64,000 nt of DNA, taken from the NCBI RefSeq assembly GCF_003931915.1, contig NZ_RSAA01000007.1, positions 62,001 to 126,000 on the forward strand, written 5' to 3'. Position numbers and translations under genes: made by a program. Shown piece by piece: positions 15,402 through 24,698 of this stretch. The notes beneath the pieces are model-generated. The model saw nothing but the letters and a program-made list of their open reading frames with translations. It had not been told where the DNA came from and searched no databases. Each line of letters starts with the position of its first letter. Within the stretch, counting starts at the first letter, position 1. This DNA is from Saccharopolyspora rhizosphaerae (GTDB taxonomy: Bacteria > Actinomycetota > Actinomycetes > Mycobacteriales > Pseudonocardiaceae).

Positions 15402-18252
15402 TCGAAGGTGATGCGGGTGGTGGGGGCCGGGTCGCCTTGCTGGCTGCGGACGGGTGCGTAGCGGGTGCCGTCCGAGGTGCTCACCTCGATCGAGGCGGGC
15501 ACCGCGTGCGCGGTGTCGACCACGAAGGTCAGCTCGACCGCCTCGACGGCGCGGGGTTCCGGCCAGCTGACCGACACCCAGTCGCGGGCGTGCGCGACGC
15601 TGATGGCGGGCAGCAGGCCGGTGGCCTCCTTGACGTAGTGGTTCGACCAAGCCGTCGTGGGGTCGCCGTCGATCATGTTGGCCGGCTGCGTCTCCGCCGA
15701 ACCGGAGTAGCTCGCGTCCGCGGTGGTCGCGCTCGGACGCTTCGGGGCCGCCATCGCGACCTGCACGTCCGCTCCGCGGGGCACGATCGCCAAGGCCTTG
15801 CCGGCGAAGGCTTTCCGCGTCGCGGACTGGTAGTTCTCGGCGCTGTCCTGCTTGCCGTTGTCGGTGCCGAGCAGCGTCCCTCCGGTGACGGTGAAGGTCA
15901 GCTCCTGCTCGGCCGACGGCACCAGAACGCCCGCCGAGTCGACGACCTCGGCGGTGACGAACGCCAGCGCTCCGATCTCCTCGCGGCTCAACCGCACCTC
16001 GGCGGCCTGCCCGGCCGTGCGCAGCACGTCCCGGGCGACCTCCACGCCGTCCCGCTTGGCCACCGCCACCAGCTCGCCCGGCTCGAACGGCACCTCCCAG
16101 GTCAGGTGCAGCTTACCCGCGCTGCCGTGGGGACTGGTGTAGCTGCCGGGGAAGGGACCGTCGGTGACGGTCTTGTCGTCACCGGTCGGTTCGGTCGTCT
16201 CCAGGTACGCCCGGCCGTCGGCGGTGGTCTTGCGGTCGAAGCTCCTCTCCCCCACGACCGTCCGTTGAGCAGCAGCTCCACGGTCTCGACGTTGGAGTAG
16301 GTCCACACCACCACCGGCTCACCCGGCCGGTGGTCGGTCCAGTTCATCGGGACCAGGTGGACCATCGGCTCGCGGGTCCACTGGCTGCGGAACAGGTGGT
16401 ACTGGTCCTTGGCGAACCCCGCGGTGTCGACGGCGCCGAAGAACGAGGTCCTCACCGGGAAGACGTCGGAGTAGGGCGTGGGCTCGCCGATGTAGTCGAT
16501 GCCCGACCACAGGAACTGGCCGGCGAAGAACGCCCGGTCCCGGTCCTTCTTCAGCCCGTACTCACCGCTGTAGGTCCACGACGAGAGGTTGTTGTCGTAG
16601 GACGAGGTCCGGTGCTTGCCCGGGGTGTGGTTCTCACCGGTGTTGAGCTGGTGCGGGCTGTCGTAGACGCCGCGGGTCGAGGTCTCCGACGAGGACTCGG
16701 ACTCGAAGAAGAACACGTGCGGGTACTTCGCGTGCAGCTCGTCGACCGAGGACGCGTTGTTGTAGTTGAGACCGACCCCGTCCAGCATCCGCAGGACCTG
16801 GTCCTGCGGCGAGCCGTCCTCCGGAACCGTGCGGTGCTTGTCGGAACCGATGACCACCGGCCGCGTCGGGTCCAGCGCTCGGACCCGGTCCACCAACCGC
16901 CGTGCGATCGGCACACCGACCGGCGTGGTGGAGTCGGGGATCTCGTTGCCGATCGACCACATCACCACGCTCGGGCAGTTCTTCGCCGCCTCGACCATCT
17001 CGGTCAGGTCGGCGTCGCTGTGCTCGTCGAAGAACCGGTGGTAGTCCTGGTCCGTCTTGCCGGTGCGCCAGCAGTCGAACGCCTCGACCTGGAGCAGCAC
17101 GCCCTCCCGCTCGGCCGCGCGCAGCAGTTGCGGGGACGGCGGGTTGTGCGAGGTCCGCACCGCGTTGACGCCCATGCTGCGCATGATGCGCAGCTGCCGG
17201 ACGACCGCGTCGTGGTGGGTGGCGGCGCCGAGCGCGCCGAGGTCGTGGTGCAGGTTGACGCCGCGGAGCTTCATCGGCTCACCGTTGAGCGAGAAGCCAC
17301 GCGCGGGGTCGAACGCGAACCACCGCACGCCGAACGGGGTTCCGACGCGGTCCAGGACCTCACCGCCCACCGACAGCGACACCTCAGCGGTGTGCAGCTC
17401 CGGTGAGTCCACCGACCACAACCGCGGTTCGTCGACCCGCAGGTCGAAGCCGACGGTGCGCGGTTCGGGTGCGAGCTCCGCTGGTGCGGCGGCTCGAGCG
17501 ACCTCGATCCCGTCGGGGTCGCGCAGCACGACGGTCAACTCCGCCCGTCTCGCACCGGATCCCGCGACCGCCGTGACGTCGACGTGCACCGCTGCGCTGC
17601 CGGGCAGCGATTCGGCGAGACCCGGTGTGGTGACGGTGATGCCGTGCCGCACCACGTGCACCGGGTCGGTGACGACCAGGTGCACGTCGCGGTAGATCCC
17701 GCTGCCGGAGTACCAGCGGCTGCTGGGGATCTGGTTGCGCGCCTTGACCAGGAGCTCGTTCTCGGAGCCGTCGGTGCGTGCCAGCGGGGTGAGGTCGACC
17801 GCGAAACCTGTGTAGCCGTACGGGTGCGCAGCTACCCGGGTGCCGTTGAACACGACCTCGGAGTCCATGTAGACGCCGTCGAACTCGAGCGAGATCGTCT
17901 TGCCCGCGGTCTCCGGGGGCAGTGCGAAGGTCTTGCGGTACCAGCCGAGCCCGCCGGGCAGGAAGCCGGTTCCCGCGGTGGTGGAGTCGTCGTCGACCGG
18001 GTCGAGGCCGATGCTCCAGTCGTGCGGCAGCTCCACGGGACGCCAGGACGGGTCGTCCGGAGCGGGCGCCGGAGCGTCCTCACCGGTGGTGTTGACCAGC
18101 GAGAACGACCAACCACCGCCGAAGTCGACGCTGCGCTGCGCACCGGGTGCGGCGTGCGCGCGGGGGCCACGCGCGAGCACCAGGGGTGCACCGGCCAACA
18201 ACCCCGCCAGCGCGATCGCGTGTCGTCGGGTGAGCGGGAAACTGAACGACAT
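15305..18252 (-). pseudogene. Secreted GH2 beta-galactosidase, interrupted by a frameshift
   Basis: Glycoside hydrolase family 2 protein of about 980 residues that would be exported by the Tat system (TRRHAIALAGLLAGAPLVLA near the N terminus). Domains in order: sugar-binding jelly roll (about 45-180), immunoglobulin-like (190-290), TIM barrel (300-590) with the acid/base glutamate in WSIGNEIP and the family motif RTSHNPPSP, a DUF4982-like domain, and a C-terminal discoidin-like segment (NMIDGDPTTAWSNHY). At about 16244-16254 one base is missing in a run of five C's: the frame reads LLLNGRSWGRG, and the correct VGERSFDRKTTADGRAYLE continues in another frame. The two halves together cover the whole protein, so this is a recent pseudogene or a sequencing error. 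Confidence 0.85.
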
Positions 18253-18303
18253 CGAACACCCTCCCAGGCCAATCCCACACCGATGCCCACAAGAACGAAC
18301 AGG

Positions 18304-18332
18304 ATGTTTCGCGCTCGTCGCAACGATGTCAA
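18304..18332 (-). promoter_or_regulatory. Candidate promoter of the GH2 gene
   Basis: On the minus strand TTGACA (18332-18327) and AAACAT (18309-18304) are separated by 17 bp, about 50 bp upstream of the GH2 start. The -35 is perfect, the -10 matches at three of six positions. Confidence 0.4.
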
Positions 18333-18392
18333 CGCTGCCGATCGGGTGCTCTCGTCCGGAAATTCAGTGGCGCACTCGCGTGGTCCGGTGCC

Positions 18393-19139
18393 ATGGTCTT
18401 GCACGTGGTTGTGGACCACTTCGGCGAGAGCGTCGCCGCGGAGTACGACTCCGACTCGACCGACATGTTCTCCCCCGCGGTTCTCGGGCCCGCGGTGGAG
18501 TTCCTCGCCGAGCTCGCCGGTGCCGGTGCCGCGTTGGAGCTCGGCATCGGCACCGGACGGGTGGCCCTGCCGCTGAGCGAACGCGGCGTGCCGGTGCACG
18601 GCATCGACCTGTCGGAGGCGATGCTGGCGCGACTGCGCGCCAAGCCGGGCAGCGAGCGGATCGGCGTCACCACGGGGGATTTCGCCACCACGCGGGTCCC
18701 CGGGGAGTTCTCGCTGGTGTACCTGGTGTTCAACACCATCAACAACCTCACCACGCAGGACGAGCAGGTGGAGTGCTTCCGCAACGCCGCACGCCACCTC
18801 GCTCCCGGTGGCCACTTCGTGATCGAGGTCGGGGTGCCGGCCCTGCAGAAGCTCCCGATCGGGGAGGCCCACGTGCTGTTCGACGTGCAGGAGGACCACA
18901 TCGGGATCGACGAGTACGAGCTGGTGGACCAGGGCTTGGTCTCGCACCACTTCTGGGTTCGCGACGGGCGGTGGCACCGCAACGCGGTCCCGTTCCGCTA
19001 CGCCTGGCCCGCCGAGCTGGACCTGATGGCCCGGCTGGCCGGGATGCTGCGGGTGGAGCGCTGGGCGGACTGGGACCGCAGCCCCTTCACCGCGACCAGC
19101 ACCCGGCACGTCTCCGTCTGGCGCAAGCCGGTCACCTGA
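18393..19139 (+). CDS. Class I SAM-dependent methyltransferase
   Basis: A 248-residue Rossmann-fold methyltransferase. Motif I is ALELGIGTGRVALPL (about residues 47-61), motif II VHGIDLSEAML, post-motif TTGDFATTRVPGEFSLVYLVFNTINN, and motif III HLAPGGHFVIEVGVP. No substrate-binding domain is distinctive. It is divergent from the galactosidase gene and followed by a membrane protein gene; there is no operon context that would indicate a substrate. Confidence 0.88.
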   Translation: MVLHVVVDHFGESVAAEYDSDSTDMFSPAVLGPAVEFLAELAGAGAALELGIGTGRVALPLSERGVPVHGIDLSEAMLARLRAKPGSERIGVTTGDFATTRVPGEFSLVYLVFNTINNLTTQDEQVECFRNAARHLAPGGHFVIEVGVPALQKLPIGEAHVLFDVQEDHIGIDEYELVDQGLVSHHFWVRDGRWHRNAVPFRYAWPAELDLMARLAGMLRVERWADWDRSPFTATSTRHVSVWRKPVT

Positions 19140-19217
19140 AACCCGCTGCTGCACCGGACGCTGATCAGTCCACATCGGACGATCGACGGTCCGGTGCGGC
19201 TCTGGTAGGAAGCGCGC

Positions 19218-19814
19218 ATGCGCTTCTACGCCGAACGACCTGGCCGCATGGCGGTGCAGCTGTTGTCCGACCTCGCCGCGATCACGTGGCTGGCCGCGTT
19301 CGCCTGGCTCGCCGGTCAGGCCCGGTCCGCGGTGCTGGAGCTGGGAGCTCCCGGGCACCGGATGGTCGAAGCGGGTGGCGGGCTCCGGAGCACCTTCGCC
19401 GACGCCGCGAGCACCGCCTCCGGTGTCCCGTTCGTCGGTGACGACCTGGCCGGTGCGCTGCAGCGCGGCGGCTCGTCCGGGGACGTGCTGGTCGACGCGG
19501 GTGCGCGGGTGCTCGAAGCGGTGGACCTCGCGGCCACGAGCGCCGCGGTCGTCATCGTCGCGCTCGCGCTGGTCCCGGTGCTCGCGGTGTGGTTACCGCG
19601 GCGGATCCGCTACGCACGCGCGGCCGGGCAAGCCGTGGCGATGCGCGCCCAGGGGCCGGACCTGCTCGCGCTGCGCGCGCTCGCCGAACTCCCGCCGCGG
19701 CGGCTCGCGCGGATCGGCACCGAACCGGCCGCCGCCTGGCGCGCCGGCGATGCGGAGGTCATCGCGCAGCTGGCAGAGCTGCGACTGGCCTCGCTGGGGC
19801 TGCGCGTCAGCTGA
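19218..19814 (+). CDS. Membrane protein with two transmembrane helices, unknown function
   Basis: A 198-residue protein that I do not recognise as a named family. Hydrophobic helices lie at about residues 15-33 (LLSDLAAITWLAAFAWLAG) and 105-127 (LAATSAAVVIVALALVPVLAV), separated by about 70 residues that would be extracytoplasmic, and a basic C-terminal cytoplasmic region (PRRIRYARAAGQAVAMRAQ). Similar two-helix proteins are widespread in actinomycetes. The last 8 bp overlap the convergent ArsR gene. Confidence 0.75.
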   Translation: MRFYAERPGRMAVQLLSDLAAITWLAAFAWLAGQARSAVLELGAPGHRMVEAGGGLRSTFADAASTASGVPFVGDDLAGALQRGGSSGDVLVDAGARVLEAVDLAATSAAVVIVALALVPVLAVWLPRRIRYARAAGQAVAMRAQGPDLLALRALAELPPRRLARIGTEPAAAWRAGDAEVIAQLAELRLASLGLRVS

Positions 19815-20160
19815 CGGTGCCGGACCGGTCGACGAGGCCGAGCCGCAAGTGCTCGCTGTGGTAGACGGCCTCGTCCAGCAGTTGCGCGACGTGGTTGTCG
19901 TAGAGGCTGTAGACGATGCTGCGTCCCGAGCGAGCGCCGACGACGAGGCCGAGGTGGCGCAGCAGCCGGAGCTGGTGGGACACCGCGGACTGCTCCATGC
20001 CGACGGCCTCGGCGAGCTCGGTGACCGGGCGCGGACCTCGCCGCAGCTCGGTGAGGATGAGCAACCGGCTCGGGGTGGCCAGCGCCTGCAGCGTGTTCGC
20101 CACGTGCGCAGCCGACTCCGCGTCGAGCTGGGCCGCCTCCCGGTCCGCTCCATGTCCCAT
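19807..20160 (-). CDS. ArsR/SmtB-family metal-sensing repressor
   Basis: A 117-residue winged-helix regulator: HVANTLQALATPSRLLILTELRRG, the recognition region VTELAEAVGMEQSAVSHQLRLLRHLGLV and the wing RSGRSIVYSLYDNHVAQLL. Metal-binding candidates are the C-terminal D-x-H and H-x-H residues (DNHVAQLL, YHSEHLRL), an alpha5-type site as in NmtR/KmtR nickel/cobalt sensors. I chose the ATG at 20160; longer in-frame starts would cover the operator. It is divergent from a P1B-4-type ATPase and most likely represses it until metal binds. Confidence 0.9.
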   Translation of the reverse strand: MGHGADREAAQLDAESAAHVANTLQALATPSRLLILTELRRGPRPVTELAEAVGMEQSAVSHQLRLLRHLGLVVGARSGRSIVYSLYDNHVAQLLDEAVYHSEHLRLGLVDRSGTVS

Positions 20161-20186
20161 GCGCAGCAGTCTAGACCCGCATTTGC

Positions 20187-20202
20187 ATGAAAAGGTGTTC
20201 AT
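20187..20202. promoter_or_regulatory. ArsR/SmtB operator
   Basis: ATGAA-N6-TTCAT, a perfect inverted repeat of the kind bound by SmtB/NmtR-type repressors, sits between the ArsR gene and the metal ATPase gene. Confidence 0.7.
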
Positions 20203-20248
20203 CTGTTCTGCTGTGCAGGTCCCGTTCAGCCCTGCGGAGGTTCCACCC

Positions 20249-22585
20249 GTGGTCACGTCCACCACCACTCCCCCACGCACCGCACCGCCCGCTCGGACGC
20301 GGCTGTTCGGGTTGCCGGAGGTGCGGTGGGCCGCCGCGGCGCTCGGCCTGTTCGTGGCAGGACTCGCCCTGCAGCTCGCCGGCGCCCCGGAGTGGTCCTG
20401 GTGGGGGCTGTACCTCGCCTGCTACGCCACCGGCGGCTGGGAACCGGCGGTCGCCGGTGTGCAGGCGCTGCGCGAGAAGACGCTCGACGTGGACCTGCTG
20501 ATGGTGCTGGCAGCCCTCGGCGCGGCCTCCCTCGGCGAGATCACCGACGGCGCGCTTCTCATCGTGATCTTCGCGACCTCGGGCGCGCTGGAGGCGCTGG
20601 CCACCGCGCGCACCGAGGAGTCGGTGCGCGGTCTGCTGGACCTCGCCCCCGACACCGCCACGCTCGTCACCGCGAGCGGCGTCGAGCAGGTGCGCCCCGC
20701 CACCGAGCTGGAGATCGCCGACGAGGTGCTCATCCGTCCCGGTGAGCGCATCCCGGCCGACGGGACGGTGCTGGCCGGCAGCAGCGACGTCGACCAAGCG
20801 ACCATCACCGGCGAACCGCTGCCCGTCGACGTCGCGGCGGGCTCCGAGGTGTTCGCGGGCACCCTCAACGGCACCGGGTCGCTGCGCGTGCGGGTCGGGC
20901 GACGCGCCGAGGACTCGGTGGTCGCGCGCATCGCCGCGCTGGTCGAGCAGGCCGGGCGGACCAAGGCGCGCACCCAGCTGTTCATCGAGCGGGTGGAGCA
21001 GCGGTACTCGGTGGGCATGGTCGCCGCGACCGTGGCGCTGTTCGCGGTCCCGCTGCTGTTCGGCTCGGACCTGCGGGAATCGCTGCTGCGGGCGATGACC
21101 TTCATGATCGTGGCCTCGCCGTGCGCGGTGGTGCTGGCGACGATGCCGCCGCTGCTGGCCGCCATCGCCAACGCGGGCCGGCAGGGTGTGCTGGTCAAGT
21201 CCGCCGTGGTGATGGAACGCCTGGGCACGACCACGAAGGTGGCCTTCGACAAGACCGGCACGCTGACCCGCGGAACGCCCGAGGTCACCGAGGTCCGGGT
21301 GCTCGACGCCGAGCTGACGCGCGAGGAGCTGCTGCGGCTGGCCGCCGCGGCAGAACGCCCCAGCGAGCACCCGTTGGCGGCCGCCGTGGTTCGCGCGGCC
21401 CAGCGCGAGCAGCTGAGGCTGCCGCCCGCGGACGACTTCGCCGCCCTGCCGGGGCGCGGCGTCACGGCCCGGGTGGCCGGTCACCGCGTCGAGATCGGTG
21501 CCGCCCCCGCCGATGTCGAGGTCCAGCCGGGTCGCACGCCGGTGCTGGTCCGCCGCGACGGCGACCCGGTCGGGCTGCTGGCGATCGCCGACCAGCCGCG
21601 CCCCGAAGCGGCCGACGCCGTGGCCGCGACCCGGGCGCTGACCACCGAGCCCGTCCTGCTCACCGGTGACACCGCTGCCGGTGCCGGCGAGATCGCCGAG
21701 CGCGTCGGCATCACCGACGTCCGGGCCGGGTTGTTGCCGGACGACAAGCTCGACGAGATCCAGCGGATGGGGTCGGCGGGCCACCGGGTCGCGTTCGTCG
21801 GGGACGGCATCAACGACGCGCCGGCCATGGCCGGGTCGCACGCCGGGATCGCCGTGGGCGGGGCGGCCTCCGACCTCACCTTGCAGACCGCGGACGCGGT
21901 GATCGTCCGCGAGGACCTCAACACCATCCCGGCCGTCATCGAGTTCTCCCGCCGGGCTCGCCGCGTCGTCACCGCCAACCTCGTCATCGCGGGCGCGTTC
22001 ATCGCGGTCCTGGTCACCTGGGACCTCGTCGGCCACCTCCCGCTCCCGCTGGGCGTCGCCGGCCACGAAGGCTCCACGGTGCTCGTCGCCCTCAACGGCC
22101 TGCGCCTCCTCCGCCGGAGGGCCTTCCCCACCCCCCCACCACCCCTGACCGCGCAGCTCCCCCTGACCGCGCAGCGCCGTTCGAACTTCGCGCGAGGTGC
22201 GACGTGGAACTTCCGCCGTCGAACTTCGCGAGAAGTTCGAACAGCAAACCCTGTGACCAGGCCGAACACGCGGGAGCTCACGACACGCCCGCGCGTCGGG
22301 CGAGGCCTCCCTCGTCGCGTCGCGGCGAAGCACCGTCACGTTCCGCCAGCGGGCGGCGAAGCCCGTCACGCGTCAGGGACGGGCGGGCCGCCGCCGGGCT
22401 CTCCCAGCGCTACATCACCGACCGGTTCGAGGATCCGTCACGTTCCGCGCGAGTTCGGACAAGCCGTGCACACGCGAGTTCCGACAAGCTGTGCCTGCGC
22501 GTTTCGACAACCGTGCACCTCCCGTGCACCTGCGGTTTTCGCCGAGCCCGTGCACGTGCGCGCTGCGCAGCCCGGACACGCCTGA
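20249..22585 (+). CDS. P1B-4-type heavy-metal translocating ATPase
   Basis: A metal-exporting P-type ATPase of CtpD/CtpJ/CoaT type. The core (about residues 1-625) has TGEPLPVD, the transmembrane metal site SPC (VASPCAVVLA) instead of CPC, the phosphorylation motif DKTGTLTRG, HP in SEHPLAAA, and GDGINDAPAMAGSHAGIA in the hinge. The C-terminal HEGST together with SPC defines subgroup P1B-4, linked to cobalt, iron(II) or nickel efflux. The GTG at 20249 has CGGAGG 8 bases before it. Homology ends near 22130 (LLRRRAF); the frame then continues for about 150 residues through intergenic repeat sequence, so the 778-residue product is longer than the roughly 630 usual for the family. Confidence 0.88.
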   Translation: MVTSTTTPPRTAPPARTRLFGLPEVRWAAAALGLFVAGLALQLAGAPEWSWWGLYLACYATGGWEPAVAGVQALREKTLDVDLLMVLAALGAASLGEITDGALLIVIFATSGALEALATARTEESVRGLLDLAPDTATLVTASGVEQVRPATELEIADEVLIRPGERIPADGTVLAGSSDVDQATITGEPLPVDVAAGSEVFAGTLNGTGSLRVRVGRRAEDSVVARIAALVEQAGRTKARTQLFIERVEQRYSVGMVAATVALFAVPLLFGSDLRESLLRAMTFMIVASPCAVVLATMPPLLAAIANAGRQGVLVKSAVVMERLGTTTKVAFDKTGTLTRGTPEVTEVRVLDAELTREELLRLAAAAERPSEHPLAAAVVRAAQREQLRLPPADDFAALPGRGVTARVAGHRVEIGAAPADVEVQPGRTPVLVRRDGDPVGLLAIADQPRPEAADAVAATRALTTEPVLLTGDTAAGAGEIAERVGITDVRAGLLPDDKLDEIQRMGSAGHRVAFVGDGINDAPAMAGSHAGIAVGGAASDLTLQTADAVIVREDLNTIPAVIEFSRRARRVVTANLVIAGAFIAVLVTWDLVGHLPLPLGVAGHEGSTVLVALNGLRLLRRRAFPTPPPPLTAQLPLTAQRRSNFARGATWNFRRRTSREVRTANPVTRPNTRELTTRPRVGRGLPRRVAAKHRHVPPAGGEARHASGTGGPPPGSPSATSPTGSRIRHVPREFGQAVHTRVPTSCACAFRQPCTSRAPAVFAEPVHVRAAQPGHA
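22175..22250. repeat. Repeat family A, copies within the ATPase 3' extension
   Basis: Two dyads, GTTCGAACTTCGCGCGAGG and TCGAACTTCGCGAGAAGTTCGAA, related to the units at 1250-1590. They lie inside the open frame of the ATPase beyond its conserved end. Confidence 0.65.
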
Positions 22586-22639
22586 GATCAAGGAGCGCCC
22601 TGGCGTGTCGGGGTGAGAACGCCGCGCCCTTCTCGCGGC

Positions 22640-22855
22640 GTGCTGCTGCTGGACCGTTTCCGTTCGAACCTCGCGCGAACCTCGAAGGGAGGAGCCACCT
22701 CGGAGACCGCCGCAGGTCTTCAGCGGCTTCGGGGCGAGTAGGCCGTGAGGCCGCGTACCGGTGTTGATCGGGAGGGACGCGCGGAGTGCGCGGAGCGGCT
22801 GTGCTCCCCTTCCGCGGGGGTTCTGCCACCTGCACCGCGAGACGCGGCAACACCG
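22640..22855 (-). repeat. Composite of repeat families A and B (inverted)
   Basis: The 22586-22863 gap has no gene. Left, GTTCGAACCTCGCGCGAACCTCGAA (family A, 22662-22690). Then, read in reverse complement, GCGGTGCAGGTGGCAGAACC, GCTCCGCGCACTCCGCGCG and CTACTCGCCCCGAAGCCGCTGAAGACCTGCGGCGG, the blocks of family B in the same order. The two families abut here. Confidence 0.65.
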
Positions 22856-22863
22856 GATCGGGG

Positions 22864-23751
22864 TCAGAGGTCGAGTTCCACGACGCCACGGGCTCGAGAG
22901 ACGCACGGGGTGATGCGGGTGGGGCGCTGGTCGTCGGGGAGGTAGAGGTCGTGGTGCTGGGGCTCACCGGCGAGGACGGGGGTGACGCACTCGCCGCAGA
23001 CGCCCTTGCGGCACCGGCTCGGCACCTCGGCACCGGCGGTTTCCAAGGCGTCCAGGAGGGTTTCACCGCTCGCGACCTCGACGGTCCTGCCCGTGCGGAG
23101 CAGGCGCGCGGTGAAGGGCTCGCCGCTGGTGGGTGCGGTTCCGAAGTGCTCGGTGTGGACGCGGGCCCGCGGCCACCCCACCTCGCGGGCCCGGGCGGTG
23201 ACCTCCTCCATGAACGGCTTCGGTCCGCACACGTAGAGGTGGGTTCCCAGCGGTTGGTCGGTCAGGTCGAGCCCGCGCCAGAACTCCGCGCGCGAGCCGG
23301 TGATGCGCGCGCCGGGGAGGTCTTCGGCGTGGGCGCCGTTGCGGGAGACGTGGTGCACCTCGGCCGAGCGCTGCCACGCCGCGGCTGCTCGGACGTGCGA
23401 GAGGATCGGGGTGATGCCGATGCCGGCGGCGACGAGCAGGTGGTGCCGCGCCGTGTGCACGGGCGCGAAACCACTTCTCGGGCCCGCGGTGTCGACGACA
23501 TCACCGGGCCGCAGCTCGTGCACCCAGCGGGAACCGCCGAAGCCGAGGCGCACCGAGATCTCGTAGTGCTCCGGTTGGAACCCGTCGCCGGTCAGCGAGT
23601 AGGAGTTCCACCGTGGCCGACCTCGTTCGTCGGTGCCGCAGCGCACGTCGAGGTGGCTGCCGGGCGTGTACGAGCGCAGCTCGCCGACCAGCCGGAGCTG
23701 CCGGACGTCGGCGGCGATGAGGCGCGTGGCGGCGACGGTGAGCCGGGTCAT
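22864..23751 (-). CDS. PDR/VanB-type reductase subunit of N-demethylase (DmmB-like)
   Basis: A 295-residue reductase that passes electrons from NAD(P)H through FMN to a C-terminal plant-type 2Fe-2S cluster. Flavin motif NSYSLTG (about residues 49-55), nucleotide-binding GIGITPILSHV and YVCGPKPFM, and cluster ligands C-x4-C-x2-C (CRKGVCGEC) plus a distal C near ITPCVSRA. Such phthalate-dioxygenase-reductase-type subunits drive Rieske oxygenases or heme-dependent oxidative N-demethylases; adjacency to a DUF3445 gene points to the latter. The ATG overlaps the stop of the DUF3445 gene (ATGA). Last gene of the mycofactocin-linked chain. Confidence 0.87.
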   Translation of the reverse strand: MTRLTVAATRLIAADVRQLRLVGELRSYTPGSHLDVRCGTDERGRPRWNSYSLTGDGFQPEHYEISVRLGFGGSRWVHELRPGDVVDTAGPRSGFAPVHTARHHLLVAAGIGITPILSHVRAAAAWQRSAEVHHVSRNGAHAEDLPGARITGSRAEFWRGLDLTDQPLGTHLYVCGPKPFMEEVTARAREVGWPRARVHTEHFGTAPTSGEPFTARLLRTGRTVEVASGETLLDALETAGAEVPSRCRKGVCGECVTPVLAGEPQHHDLYLPDDQRPTRITPCVSRARGVVELDL

Positions 23752-24698
23752 CGCCGCAGCCACCCGAGCAGGGCGGGCCTGACCTCGCCGTACCCCTTGT
23801 AGTCCGCCATCTCGTCGGGCAGTTCGGCCAGCACGGTGGCGAACTGCTCCCGCCACGCCGGGACCAGCGCCACCTCCCGCATCGGCAGCAGGTAGGTGCG
23901 GATGAGGAACATGATCGATCCCGACAGCGGAAGCCGGACCAAGTGCTGCACCTCGACCCGCAGGTGCAGGTCGCCGAGGTCGTCGAGCCGGGCGCGCTCG
24001 ACTCCCCACTCGTCGTAGGACTCCAGCGAGGCGTCCAGCCGGTGACCGGCGGTGGAGCTCCAGTTCAGCCGCCGGTAGCAGTCCCCGGGTTGCAGGCCCA
24101 GCAGGAACTCCTCGGCCCGGGGGATGGCGCCGTCGGCGAAGTCGCGCGGGACCGGGCCGTGCAGCTCAGCGAACGACATCCCCAGCACGAACCGGATCGA
24201 CCAGTTCGAGGCGAAGGTGACCACCCCGGCGTCGGCGAACAGGCGGCCGTCGCGCTCGTCGAGCAGCACGACGTCGTCCTGCACCTGCGAGGCGGCGAAC
24301 CGCAGCGGCGGCTCGCCCAGCGAGTCCTCGTCGCCGAACCGGAACCGGCGGGAGACGCCGAGCCTGGCGTTGTGCCAGTGGAATCCGCGATCGCCGCAGC
24401 GGCTCAGCGTCATCGCCGGGTCGGTGTCGGAGGCCTCGGTGAGCAGGTGCAGCAGCGCGTCCCAGGCCGCTGTCCGCATGTGCTCGAGCTCGACGTGCCT
24501 GCCGGGGTCGCGGGTGAGGATCGCCGCACGCTCGGCGATCTCGTCCTCGTAGGAGGAGGGGAAGTCCAGGACGGTGCCGCCCCACTCGCCGGCAGCTGTC
24601 CGGTGCGCGCGCGGCGCCGGTTCGACGTTGACGCTGTAGCGGTAGCGGTCGCCTTCCAGCGGCCAGGGGAACCGCTGGACCCGCTCGGGCAGGGTCAC
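23748..24698 (-). CDS. Heme-dependent oxidative N-demethylase catalytic subunit (DUF3445)
   Basis: A 316-residue DUF3445/HODM-alpha protein. Members are PAS-fold heme enzymes that oxidatively remove a methyl group from secondary amines such as dimethylamine, releasing formaldehyde. Recognisable regions are RFPWPLEGDRYRYSVNVEPA at the N terminus, VQDDVVLLDERDGRLFADAGVVTFASNWSI in the core, and HLRVEVQHLVRLPLSGSIMFLIRTYLLP before the C terminus. The GTG at 24698 overlaps the previous stop (GTGA). Between a DmmA-like zinc-ribbon subunit and a ferredoxin reductase it completes a three-gene dimethylamine monooxygenase-type set. The actual substrate here is not known. Confidence 0.85.
   Translation of the reverse strand: MTLPERVQRFPWPLEGDRYRYSVNVEPAPRAHRTAAGEWGGTVLDFPSSYEDEIAERAAILTRDPGRHVELEHMRTAAWDALLHLLTEASDTDPAMTLSRCGDRGFHWHNARLGVSRRFRFGDEDSLGEPPLRFAASQVQDDVVLLDERDGRLFADAGVVTFASNWSIRFVLGMSFAELHGPVPRDFADGAIPRAEEFLLGLQPGDCYRRLNWSSTAGHRLDASLESYDEWGVERARLDDLGDLHLRVEVQHLVRLPLSGSIMFLIRTYLLPMREVALVPAWREQFATVLAELPDEMADYKGYGEVRPALLGWLRR

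Noticed and set aside
16330..17406. Long plus-strand open frames opposite the GH2 gene, and similar ones opposite most minus-strand genes
   Set aside because: Antisense shadows typical of about 70% GC coding DNA; Val/Arg/Asp-rich with no domain.
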